Source of the DNA: UBA2177 sp964487525
GTDB lineage: Bacteria; Patescibacteriota; Dojkabacteria; SC72
Reading direction: 5' to 3'
NCBI GenBank assembly: GCA_964487525.1
Contig: CAZAQC010000006.1
Coordinates: 1 to 26,513 of the forward strand
DNA: 26,513 nucleotides
This document shows, in pieces, positions 14,051 through 22,017 of the stretch. The position numbers and the translations under genes are program-made. Each line of letters starts with the position of its first letter. The stretch's first letter is position 1. The notes under the pieces were generated by a model that ran no database searches, was not told where the DNA came from, and saw only the letters and a program-made list of their open reading frames with translations.

Positions 14051-15508
14051 ATGGAAACACATAAAGAATTAAAAAACAGAATATATAACGACTCTCCCTC
14101 ACAATTCTGTGAGGTTTTAAAGCAAGCAATAGAGTATGCTGAATCATCAAGTGAAAAGAAATTGAGATACAATGGAGATCCATTGATAATACATCTACTT
14201 AATGTTGCATTACTTACCATTGAGTGTAACTTAGACATAAACTCAACTATCGCAAGTATACTCCACGAGATTCCTCTAAATACAAAAACAATTAAATATA
14301 TTAAAGAGAACTTTGGAGATGATGTCATAGATATACTTCAAAGAATAAATGAAATAAGAGCTTGCACATTAACCGATGAAACTCCTGAAGATATAATTGT
14401 AAAATACATACTTAATAGCTCAAAAGATCTTAGACCTGTAATCATAAAAATCCTTGATACTCAAGAAGACATGAGAACTATCGAAAAAGTACCAGAAGAA
14501 GAAAGAAAAATTGCTCTTTACAAAGCATTAAACATATATTCAAAATTAGCAGAGTATTTACATTTAGAAAAAACAAAAAAAGATATAGAAGAGAACGCAT
14601 TTAAAGAATACCTACCAATGGAATATGAAAGTATTTCAAAGAAAATGAAGGAAGCAAATATTAACAATGATCTTTTGGAAAAATATAAGAACCTACTATC
14701 TGGCATAACAAAAGAATTACCCTTTAGAAAAAGAATAGAGGGAAGAATAAAAGGAAAATATAGTATATATAACAAATTAAAAAAATACGAAAAAGAATGG
14801 ATTAATCCAAATATAAATAGAGTAGATGACTTAATTGCATTTAGAATAATTACAGACATCGAAGATTCTTGCTTCTTAATACTTGAGAAATTGATGGATA
14901 ATGGAGAAATGGATTACGATCTTTTTGATGATTACATCTCTAACCCTAAACCAAATGGATATCAGGCAATACAGTTCCCAGTAAAATTTCCTGCGATATC
15001 TGACATAGAGATTGAGGTACAAATAATGACTGAGGACATGTATTACTTTAATACATATGGTCCAGCTTCCCATATAGCATACAAAGCAAGTAAATCTAGA
15101 TATGCAAAGCCAACAAACAAATATGATTGGGTTGAGGATATACAGAAACAGATGGAGCAAAACAGAAAGAACAGAAACAACAAAATAAATATGCCTATTA
15201 AATGTAAGATCTTTGAAGATGAAGTTTTTGCATTTACACCTAAAGGAAAAATATTAGATCTAAACAGAGGCGATACAATCTTGGACTTCGCATTCAAATT
15301 ACATACACAAATTGGAAACAGTGCTGTATCTGCTGAAGTAAATGGTAAAGCAGCTAAACTGTCATACATTTTGAAAACAGGAGATATTGTTGATATAAGG
15401 ACAGATAAAAGTAAAAAGAATCAAAAAGAAGATTCACTTACATATGTAAATTCCATAAGTTCTAAGTTTAAAATACGAAAAGGTCTTTCAAAGAGTAACG
15501 TAAAATAA
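14051..15508 (+). CDS. RelA/SpoT homologue: (p)ppGpp synthetase with degenerate hydrolase domain, no ACT domain
   Basis: RSH enzymes make and/or degrade the alarmone (p)ppGpp. Order in the 485 residues: HD-like domain (about 38-175), synthetase (about 225-365), TGS (384-451), then a short basic tail. The canonical chain of about 740 residues has a further helical and ACT region, missing here. The HD domain keeps H48 but has HE for HD (72-73), LN for the next ED pair (76-77), and QEDMRT where LHNMRT is usual (138-143), so hydrolysis is probably lost. The synthetase keeps RIKGKYSIYNKL, DYISNPKPNGYQ (294-305) and EVQIMTEDM (322-330). The pre-loop motif LFDD (291-294) is near the RelA-type E-x-D-D. 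A monofunctional synthetase is the likeliest reading. It lies behind a terminator after tyrS, which suggests control by readthrough. Confidence 0.85.
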   Translation: METHKELKNRIYNDSPSQFCEVLKQAIEYAESSSEKKLRYNGDPLIIHLLNVALLTIECNLDINSTIASILHEIPLNTKTIKYIKENFGDDVIDILQRINEIRACTLTDETPEDIIVKYILNSSKDLRPVIIKILDTQEDMRTIEKVPEEERKIALYKALNIYSKLAEYLHLEKTKKDIEENAFKEYLPMEYESISKKMKEANINNDLLEKYKNLLSGITKELPFRKRIEGRIKGKYSIYNKLKKYEKEWINPNINRVDDLIAFRIITDIEDSCFLILEKLMDNGEMDYDLFDDYISNPKPNGYQAIQFPVKFPAISDIEIEVQIMTEDMYYFNTYGPASHIAYKASKSRYAKPTNKYDWVEDIQKQMEQNRKNRNNKINMPIKCKIFEDEVFAFTPKGKILDLNRGDTILDFAFKLHTQIGNSAVSAEVNGKAAKLSYILKTGDIVDIRTDKSKKNQKEDSLTYVNSISSKFKIRKGLSKSNVK

Positions 15509-15520
15509 TAGAATAGAGAT

Positions 15521-15631
15521 ATGAAGAAAAATACAAAGAAAACTTTACATAAAATAATAAACATAAGTATTGCATTAATACTATTGGGTAGCATAATAAT
15601 ACCAATAGTACTTAGCCTTATCTCCATTTAA
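15521..15631 (+). CDS. 36-residue single-span membrane peptide
   Basis: This short reading frame starts with a Lys-rich segment (KKNTKKTLHK) and then has one hydrophobic helix (about residues 12-35) running to the end. It sits 12 bp after the RelA/SpoT homologue and 3 bp before recG, in the same direction, so it is probably co-transcribed. GAG lies just upstream of the ATG. The composition is that of a real N-in/C-out membrane peptide, not random AT-rich DNA. The shape resembles small Firmicutes DUF4044-type proteins, without provable homology. Function unknown. Confidence 0.6.
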   Translation: MKKNTKKTLHKIINISIALILLGSIIIPIVLSLISI

Positions 15632-15634
15632 AGT

Positions 15635-17638
15635 ATGACCTTAAGAAAAGATTCAGAGATAACAGCGATCAAAGGGATTGGATCTAAACAGGCAGACTAT
15701 TTCAATAAGTTAGGAATATTCAATATAAGAGATCTACTCTTCTATGTACCTTTCAGATACCAAGACACTTCCTCCGTTCTCACAATAAAAGAATTTAAGG
15801 AGAAAGGGGAAGGAACTTTCTTAGCACAAATAGAAGATGTGAAAACCACATACTTTCGTAGAAAAATTACTACCGTGAAGGTAAAAGATGATACAGGAAT
15901 GCTTAATCTTACATATTTTAATCAGTCCTACCTAAAAAACACATTAGAAAGAGAAACAATTTATCTTTTCAATGCAAAAATCACAGAAAAATCAGGAAGA
16001 AAAAGTATATATAATCCTAAATTTGAAAAATTCAAAGAAGATCCATCTCAACAAACCCATCTGGGAAAATGGATAGGCATATATCCAGAAAGTAAGGGTA
16101 TCACATCAAGAGTGATAAGAACAAAAATTAAACTTTTAGAAGATAATATTGAAAACCTTATAGAAGATCCTTTAAGAATTAACTATCTAGAAAAATTTGA
16201 ATTACTTGATCTTCCCAATTCCATAAAGAAAATACATTTCCCCAATAACGAGAATGATATTGATATTGCTCGTAAAAGACTTTCCTTTGACGAAATGTTA
16301 AGAATTGCTTTTAAAATCGAAAATCAGATTTTAAAAAGAAAAAAAGAGAAAAGTATTGGAATGAAAATAGAAAGCAAATATTTAAATAAGTTCATAAAAT
16401 CTCTTCCATACAAACTTACAAATGATCAGAACAAAGCAATGGAAGAAATTTTAGAAGATACTACAAAGAAAATCCCTATGAATAGGCTGCTGAACGGAGA
16501 TGTAGGAAGTGGAAAAACAATAGTTTCCGCTATTTCCATTCTTAATACCATAAAGAATGGCTATTCTTGTATATTAATAGCTCCCACAACAGTTCTAGCT
16601 CAACAACATTACGATACATTCAATATCCTTTTTAAGAATTTTAAAATTGACATTGAACTTTGTATTTCTACAAAGAAAATAATTAAGAAAGCAGATAACA
16701 AATTAATCATTGGAACTCATGCAATCCTTTATGAGAAAGATCTTCCTAAAGATTTAAATCTGGTTGTCATTGATGAACAACATAGATTCGGAGTAGAACA
16801 GAGGGAGTATTTTAAAAAGAAAAACAAAGTATCTCCACATTACTTAACAATGACAGCCACACCTATACCAAGAAGTTTGACAGAGATATTCTTTGGAGGA
16901 TTAGATGTGTCGGAGATACGAGAAAAACCTAAGAATAGGAAAGAGATAAAAACATACTTCACACCATTTTCTAAAAGGCTGGATTGTTTTAAGTGGATAA
17001 AGGAGAGTATAGAGAAAAGTAAGAATAGTAATCAGACTTTCATAATATATCCATTAATAGAAGAATCAGAGAAATTAAGTGCAAAGGCTGTCTTAACTGA
17101 GTTTGAATATCTCAAAACAATTTTCAAAGGATTAAAAATAGAGTTCCTACATGGAAGGCTAAAGGGAAAAGAGAAAGAACAATTGTTAAAAGATTTTACA
17201 AAGAAAAAAATAAACATACTAATATCAACCACAGTTATAGAAGTAGGCATAGATATCCCAGATGCTACTATAATGGTTATTGAGGATGCTGAGAGATTTG
17301 GTCTAGCACAACTACATCAATTAAGAGGAAGAGTAGGAAGAAGTGATAAAGAGTCATACTGTTTTGTCATACCAAGTAGTAATGTTGAGAAAGATTCTTC
17401 AGCGGAAGATAGACTTAGATATTTCACTAAACATCTTTCAGGATTCGAAGTTGCAGAATATGATTTACAGAGTAGAGGACCAGGAGAAGTTTACGGTATA
17501 AAACAATCGGGTATACCAAATTTTAAGGTTGCATCAATACATGATATTGATCTTTTAAATAAGGCTAGGGTTCTTGCAAAAATGATTCTCAAGGAAGATA
17601 ATGACAAGCAATATATATTAGGTAATCTGTTTAGATGA
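15635..17638 (+). CDS. recG: ATP-dependent DNA helicase RecG
   Basis: RecG regresses stalled forks and processes Holliday junctions and R-loops. The 667 residues are close to the family length (about 690). An N-terminal wedge/OB domain begins with IKGIGSKQADYFNKLGI and IRDLLFYVPFRYQD. The helicase core has Walker A GDVGSGKT (288-295), API-type TTVLAQQH, DEQHRFGVEQR (380-390), TMTATPIPRSL, TTVIEVGIDIPDATIM, and HQLRGRVGRS as motif VI. A C-terminal DLQSRGPGEVYGIKQSG segment is RecG-specific and separates it from Mfd and UvrB. It overlaps the next gene by 4 nt (ATGA), so translation is probably coupled. Confidence 0.96.
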   Translation: MTLRKDSEITAIKGIGSKQADYFNKLGIFNIRDLLFYVPFRYQDTSSVLTIKEFKEKGEGTFLAQIEDVKTTYFRRKITTVKVKDDTGMLNLTYFNQSYLKNTLERETIYLFNAKITEKSGRKSIYNPKFEKFKEDPSQQTHLGKWIGIYPESKGITSRVIRTKIKLLEDNIENLIEDPLRINYLEKFELLDLPNSIKKIHFPNNENDIDIARKRLSFDEMLRIAFKIENQILKRKKEKSIGMKIESKYLNKFIKSLPYKLTNDQNKAMEEILEDTTKKIPMNRLLNGDVGSGKTIVSAISILNTIKNGYSCILIAPTTVLAQQHYDTFNILFKNFKIDIELCISTKKIIKKADNKLIIGTHAILYEKDLPKDLNLVVIDEQHRFGVEQREYFKKKNKVSPHYLTMTATPIPRSLTEIFFGGLDVSEIREKPKNRKEIKTYFTPFSKRLDCFKWIKESIEKSKNSNQTFIIYPLIEESEKLSAKAVLTEFEYLKTIFKGLKIEFLHGRLKGKEKEQLLKDFTKKKINILISTTVIEVGIDIPDATIMVIEDAERFGLAQLHQLRGRVGRSDKESYCFVIPSSNVEKDSSAEDRLRYFTKHLSGFEVAEYDLQSRGPGEVYGIKQSGIPNFKVASIHDIDLLNKARVLAKMILKEDNDKQYILGNLFR

Positions 17639-18093
17639 AAATACACATAGTATTAGACAACATTCGTTCAGTTTTTAATGTTGGAAGCATATTTAGATCT
17701 GCAGATGGGGCAGGAAGTGTAGAAAAAATATATCTATGTGGAATGACATCAGATATTGATAATCCCAAATTAGAAAAAACTGCTTTAGGTGCAATAGATA
17801 TGGTCCCTTCCGAACACTATGATACTACTAAGGAAGCTTTGGAAGAATTACGAGAAAGCAAGATCCCTATTTACTCCATAGAATTAACAGAGGACGCAGA
17901 GAACTTTCAAGAAATTAATTATCCAAAAGAGATAGCGATTGTACTTGGACATGAAAAAGATGGTATATCCGAAGAGATTTTAGAATACACAGACAAAAGA
18001 GTTATTGTACCAATGAGAGGGAAAAAAGAGTCTTTAAATGTAGCTAATTGTGCTACAACAGTACTGTATGAAATAACAAGAGAAAAAGAATAG
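17635..18093 (+). CDS. SpoU/TrmH-family RNA 2'-O-methyltransferase
   Basis: This is a SPOUT-fold methyltransferase of 152 residues, the compact single-domain form without an N-terminal substrate-binding domain. All three family motifs are present: motif 1 NVGSIFRSADG with the catalytic Asn and Arg (about 15-25), motif 2 VLGHEKDGI, and motif 3 VPMRGKKESLNVANCATTVLYE, which forms the SAM-binding knot. Members modify tRNA G18, tRNA position 34 or 23S rRNA, and the substrate cannot be assigned here. It starts in the last codons of recG (ATGA overlap) and ends 19 bp before the large surface-protein gene, whose promoter overlaps its stop region. Confidence 0.88.
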   Translation: MKIHIVLDNIRSVFNVGSIFRSADGAGSVEKIYLCGMTSDIDNPKLEKTALGAIDMVPSEHYDTTKEALEELRESKIPIYSIELTEDAENFQEINYPKEIAIVLGHEKDGISEEILEYTDKRVIVPMRGKKESLNVANCATTVLYEITREKE

Positions 18094-18097
18094 ATTT

Positions 18098-18106
18098 TGG
18101 TACAAT
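18098..18106 (+). promoter_or_regulatory. extended -10 promoter of surface-protein gene, leaderless
   Basis: TGGTACAAT (TG-N-TACAAT) ends 6 nt before the ATG at 18113, the same layout as tatD (TGATACAAT, 6 nt). Confidence 0.6.
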
Positions 18107-18112
18107 ATATCA

Positions 18113-21082
18113 ATGAAAATTTCTTCTAAGGTAATAGCAATAATATCTTCAGTTGTCGTTGTTGGCAGTGGTGGATTGATGTACTATTTGAGCACTAAAG
18201 ACTCCGGAGAGGTATTAGGATGGATGAATAGTAGTTGGTTATATAGGAAAGCAATTGAGGTAGATAATTCTTATGGAGCAGAGATTTCAAATGAAGATGT
18301 GTTAATAGAAATAGATACACAATCTTTAATAAGTACAGGGAAGATGCAGGACGATTGTGATGATATTAGGATTGTAGATAGTGATGATAGTACAATATTA
18401 AATCATTGGATACAAAGAGGATGTAATACTTCAACAACTAGGATATGGGTTAGAATACCGACTTTACCTTCGAATGGTAAAATTATTTACATTTACTATG
18501 GTAATAGTTCCGCTATTAATATTGAAACATATTGGTCTATTTCTTTTGTTGATCTAGGAACCGGGGCTGATGGAGTAGCAACAGTTGCTGAAAGTACAAA
18601 TATAAGTACCTCTTCCTTAGTTGGGAGAAGCTGTGCAGATGCAGTTAGTTATAATGTTTCTTCATTAACATCAACAACAGCAACAGTCTCCGTAGGTTCA
18701 ATTGCGGAGGGATGTCTTACAGTTGGAGACGAGATATTGTTGATAAAACTTGCTGGGACAACATCAACTATAGCCAATCTTGGTAATTATGAAACTATAA
18801 TTGTAGAAAGTATTGATAATGCTACAGGTGTCGTAACTTTCTCAAGATCTAAGACTAATTATTACGGAAATATTACTGATGATTTGGACTTAGGAACAGC
18901 TAACCAAACACATAGAGTTATGCTGCAAAGAGTTCCAAACTATACTAGCTTAACTATTTCAAATGGATATACACTATCTACAGATGCATGGGATGGATCA
19001 AAAGGAGGTGTACTTTTCATAAGAGTTTCTGGCACAGTAGAAATAAGTGGTGTCGTTAGTACTGCAGGATCAGGATATCGTGGAGGTTCAGGTGGATCTA
19101 GTCATGCTGGAGGAAGGGAAGGAGAAGGAGCTTCAGGAGACGCTACATCTAATGGACATGGAGGAGGTAACAATCCAGGTGCAGTTGGTCAAGCAGGATT
19201 ATGGAGTGGCGGTGGAGGGGGGGGAAAGAGTGGAACTGCAACAACTGGAAATGCTGGTGGTGGTGGTACTACTAATTATTCCTCCTCTGGCGGTGGCGGT
19301 GGAGGTGCTTCAAGTCAACCTAACTCTTCATATGCAGGATATGCAGGATATGGTGGTGGTGGCGGCCACGCTACAGGTGGGGTAGGAGGACAAGGAGGTG
19401 GTACTGGCGGTAATCCAGGAGCGAGTGGTACTGTTTCTTCGAGTGGAGCAGGGGGATCCTCAAAACTTTCAACAGGGAGTAATCGTGGCGGTGGTGGTGG
19501 TGGGGGGGCAGCAAGATATGGAAATCCTGAACTTTCAATTTTAACTATGGGTGGCGGTGGTGGTGGTGGCGGTGAAGGACAACAGACAGCTGGTCCTTAT
19601 TACTCAGGAAAGGCTGGGGCTAATGGAGGAGGAATTGTTTATATTGCAGCAAACACTATTAATATAGATGGAAGTATAACAACAAATGGAAACACAGCAC
19701 CCTCTAAAAATAGTGGATCATCTGAAGGTGGTGGTGGTGGTGGTGCAGGAGGATCAGTCAAATTACAGGGAAATTCTGTATATTTGGGGACAAATATAGT
19801 GACTGCAAGTGGTGGCCAAAGTAGTCTTTCTGGCGACCCTGACGGAGTAGGAGGACAGGGTAGAATAGCTGTACAATATGTTTCATTAATTACCGGGACA
19901 ACAAGTCCTTCTGCAAATATAGAACAATTACGAACACCACAATCCATTGATATTCAGGAAGAGGAAGAATACAACAATACACCAACAGATCCTACCTCTC
20001 TTCAAACAGAAGGGTCAACTAATCCAATCCATATTACAACTCTTACTCCCAAATTCACTGCCATATTCAATGATCCAGACGAAGAAAACACAGGAACCTT
20101 TTACAGAATACAGGTTAATACAAACCAAACTTTTGATGATGTAATGATGTGGGATTCTACCAAAACAGAATTTATTACTCCTGTTACAAATGAAACTAGA
20201 TCTCCTGACATTACTTACAATGGACTAATATTACAATGGGGTACTACATACTACTGGAGAATAAAGTTTTGGGATAATAATGAATTCTTTTCCGAAAGTC
20301 CCTGGTCTGCAATAGCAAATTTTACGATGAATAAACAACCTAATCAAGCCAGCTCATTATTAACAGAAGGAAATACAAATCCTGTCAAAGCATCTTTAAC
20401 TCCATATTTTTCTGCTTTGTTCTCTGATGATGATACTCCTGACTCTGGACAATATTATCAACTATTGGTGAATAGTTCTTCGGATTTTTCTGGAACAACT
20501 ATGTGGGATTCTACTAAAACAGAGTTTGTTCCAGCAATTAGTAATAACACTCAATCAGCAGATATCACATATGCAGGTTCTACTTTATCTAATGGAACGA
20601 CATATTATTGGAAAATAAAATTTTGGGATGATAATAACATCGAAGGATTATATTCTGAAGTTGCAACATTTCAAACAGAAGATGGACCCTTACCTCCAAC
20701 TAGTTTGGAGGTTGAAGGAAGAACAAATCCAACTTATCTTCTTACTGTAACACCTACTTTCACAGCCATATACTCAGATATTAATGGCGACTCTGCATCT
20801 GCATATGAAATCAATACCAATTCTAATTCACTCTTTACTGGAGATGTAATATGGAACACCGGAAAACAATCAACTACTATTGTAAATGGTCAAAGATCTT
20901 CTGAATATACATACAATGGGGTTGCACTTACAAACACAAAAAATATTTACTATTGGAGAATTCGTTTTTGGGATTCAGATGATAAAGTAGGAGATTGGTC
21001 TGCTACTGCTCAATTCACAGATTCAACAATTCAGAATTTTATGATGGAAGGCCTTACTGCAGAGGGTATAAAAGTAGATTAG
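18113..21082 (+). CDS. large cell-surface protein: DUF2341, glycine-rich region and three Fn3-like repeats
   Basis: This 989-residue protein is likely displayed or secreted. An N-terminal signal or anchor covers about 5-27. A DUF2341-type domain follows (about 36-135), with WLYRKAIEVDN at its start and IIYIYYGNSS at its end. An intermediate beta-rich part precedes a strongly Gly-rich region (about 300-595) with many runs of 5-8 Gly and short strands such as GGIVYIAANTINIDGSI, like a right-handed beta-structure. Three diverged repeats of about 115 residues follow (about 623-739, 741-857, 859-972), each with an opening TEG-x-TNP-type turn and a TYYW-[RK]-I-[KR]-FWD strand. No C-terminal sorting signal or anchor is visible. 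Such architectures suggest adhesion or surface-coat roles, an inference. The GGN-codon bias makes the middle locally GC-rich in an AT-rich genome. It has a leaderless extended -10 promoter. Confidence 0.85.
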   Translation: MKISSKVIAIISSVVVVGSGGLMYYLSTKDSGEVLGWMNSSWLYRKAIEVDNSYGAEISNEDVLIEIDTQSLISTGKMQDDCDDIRIVDSDDSTILNHWIQRGCNTSTTRIWVRIPTLPSNGKIIYIYYGNSSAINIETYWSISFVDLGTGADGVATVAESTNISTSSLVGRSCADAVSYNVSSLTSTTATVSVGSIAEGCLTVGDEILLIKLAGTTSTIANLGNYETIIVESIDNATGVVTFSRSKTNYYGNITDDLDLGTANQTHRVMLQRVPNYTSLTISNGYTLSTDAWDGSKGGVLFIRVSGTVEISGVVSTAGSGYRGGSGGSSHAGGREGEGASGDATSNGHGGGNNPGAVGQAGLWSGGGGGGKSGTATTGNAGGGGTTNYSSSGGGGGGASSQPNSSYAGYAGYGGGGGHATGGVGGQGGGTGGNPGASGTVSSSGAGGSSKLSTGSNRGGGGGGGAARYGNPELSILTMGGGGGGGGEGQQTAGPYYSGKAGANGGGIVYIAANTINIDGSITTNGNTAPSKNSGSSEGGGGGGAGGSVKLQGNSVYLGTNIVTASGGQSSLSGDPDGVGGQGRIAVQYVSLITGTTSPSANIEQLRTPQSIDIQEEEEYNNTPTDPTSLQTEGSTNPIHITTLTPKFTAIFNDPDEENTGTFYRIQVNTNQTFDDVMMWDSTKTEFITPVTNETRSPDITYNGLILQWGTTYYWRIKFWDNNEFFSESPWSAIANFTMNKQPNQASSLLTEGNTNPVKASLTPYFSALFSDDDTPDSGQYYQLLVNSSSDFSGTTMWDSTKTEFVPAISNNTQSADITYAGSTLSNGTTYYWKIKFWDDNNIEGLYSEVATFQTEDGPLPPTSLEVEGRTNPTYLLTVTPTFTAIYSDINGDSASAYEINTNSNSLFTGDVIWNTGKQSTTIVNGQRSSEYTYNGVALTNTKNIYYWRIRFWDSDDKVGDWSATAQFTDSTIQNFMMEGLTAEGIKVD

Positions 21083-21084
21083 TG

Positions 21085-21090
21085 TATAAT
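21085..21090 (+). promoter_or_regulatory. rsmD -10 box, near-leaderless
   Basis: Perfect TATAAT just after the upstream stop codon, ending 8 nt before the rsmD ATG. A TG dinucleotide directly precedes it. No -35 is clear. Confidence 0.5.
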
Positions 21091-21098
21091 ACATCCAT

Positions 21099-21845
21099 AT
21101 GAGCCTAAAATTTGATTCTTTTAAAAAATTAAGGAAGGAGAAAAAGAAATGGAAAGTAGAAACCCCTGAAGAATTTGAAAAGAGGGAAGATACCTTCCTT
21201 AGAGAAAGAATTCTTCACAAAGATCCTACCATAACGACATTCGTGAGAATTACAGCTGGAAAAGTAAAAAACTTTAAATTAGAAATTCCAAAAACTACTA
21301 GACCATTAACAGACAGAATGAAAGTTCAGATTTTTGATATTTTAAGAGAGGATGTGGTAAATAAAAACATATTGGATCTTTACGCAGGAGCTGGATCCTT
21401 CGGTTTAGAAGCTCTCTCAAGAGGAGCAAAACACTCGACATTTGTAGAAGCATCTAAAAATGCAATATTTACACTGAAAAACAATGTCTCAACAACAGGG
21501 TTCATTTCTCAATCTGAGGTCATTAAATTAAAAGTTGAGGAATATCTATTCAAACAAATAAATACTGATCCTATACCAATTTTTGATATCATCTTCTTAG
21601 ACCCTCCATACAAGCTTTTTAACACAAAGAAAACATCTAATATGGAGAAAATCATAAATATGGCGTCCAAACTTTTACCTGGAGTACAAAATCCTTCTAC
21701 TAAAAGATTTAAAGGTGCTTTAATATTGAAACATCCCAAAAGATATCCATTAGAAAAAATCTCTTTAGATAATATTGAAATAGTTAAATCAATAGAATTA
21801 GGACTTAATACAATATCATTCTTTGTTGTAAAATTTGATATATAA
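21099..21845 (+). CDS. rsmD: 16S rRNA (guanine-966-N2)-methyltransferase RsmD-like
   Basis: RsmD methylates G966 of 16S rRNA with SAM. The core from about residue 48 has RITAGKVKNFKLEIP, RPLTDRMKVQIFDIL, the SAM motif ILDLYAGAGSFGLEALSRGA and the catalytic IIFLDPPY. The family usually has about 190 residues, and this one has 248. The extra part is a Lys/Glu-rich N-terminal extension of about 45 residues, possibly extra RNA contact. The ATG chosen lies 8 nt after a perfect -10 box. An initiation codon nearer the core would need a non-AUG start, so the extension is probably real. It follows the surface-protein gene by 16 bp. Confidence 0.88.
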   Translation: MSLKFDSFKKLRKEKKKWKVETPEEFEKREDTFLRERILHKDPTITTFVRITAGKVKNFKLEIPKTTRPLTDRMKVQIFDILREDVVNKNILDLYAGAGSFGLEALSRGAKHSTFVEASKNAIFTLKNNVSTTGFISQSEVIKLKVEEYLFKQINTDPIPIFDIIFLDPPYKLFNTKKTSNMEKIINMASKLLPGVQNPSTKRFKGALILKHPKRYPLEKISLDNIEIVKSIELGLNTISFFVVKFDI

Positions 21846-21865
21846 AAACATAAAGATATTCCTCA

Positions 21866-21894
21866 TTGCAAAATCAACTGTAAAAATATAAAAT
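21866..21894 (+). promoter_or_regulatory. candidate thrS-operon promoter
   Basis: TTGCAA (21866-21871, 4 of 6), a 17-bp spacer and TAAAAT (21889-21894, 5 of 6). It would start transcription at about the ATG of the 22-codon frame at 21902. A weaker alternative is the extended -10-like TGATACTGT at 21971-21979. Confidence 0.4.
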
Positions 21895-21901
21895 AGTCCT
21901 A

Positions 21902-21970
21902 ATGTATAAACAATTCGGTACAAACAAAACAAAAATCGTCAAAGTTGTTTTCTCAACACACACCTTTTAA
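21902..21970 (+). CDS. possible 22-codon leader peptide upstream of thrS
   Basis: This is a very short frame in the 172-bp gap before thrS. Its ATG is 7 nt after a plausible -10 box, the spacing seen for leaderless genes in this window. Four of 22 residues are Thr, two of them near the end (STHTF), which would suit threonine-responsive control of thrS. No clear terminator hairpin follows, so a classical attenuator is not shown. It may be chance. Confidence 0.25.
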   Translation: MYKQFGTNKTKIVKVVFSTHTF

Positions 21971-22017
21971 TGATACTGTTTTTTCTTTTCACAAACTTAA
22001 CTTTTTAAACTTTAACC

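Noticed and set aside
19047..19385. 112-codon alternate frame in the Gly-rich region
   Set aside because: It is a frame shadow of GGN repeats (Val/Glu/Gln-rich) inside a clear gene.
21956..21968. Hairpin GTTG...CAAC near 21944-21957 as a thrS attenuator
   Set aside because: The stem is only about 4 bp and is not followed by a proper T run.
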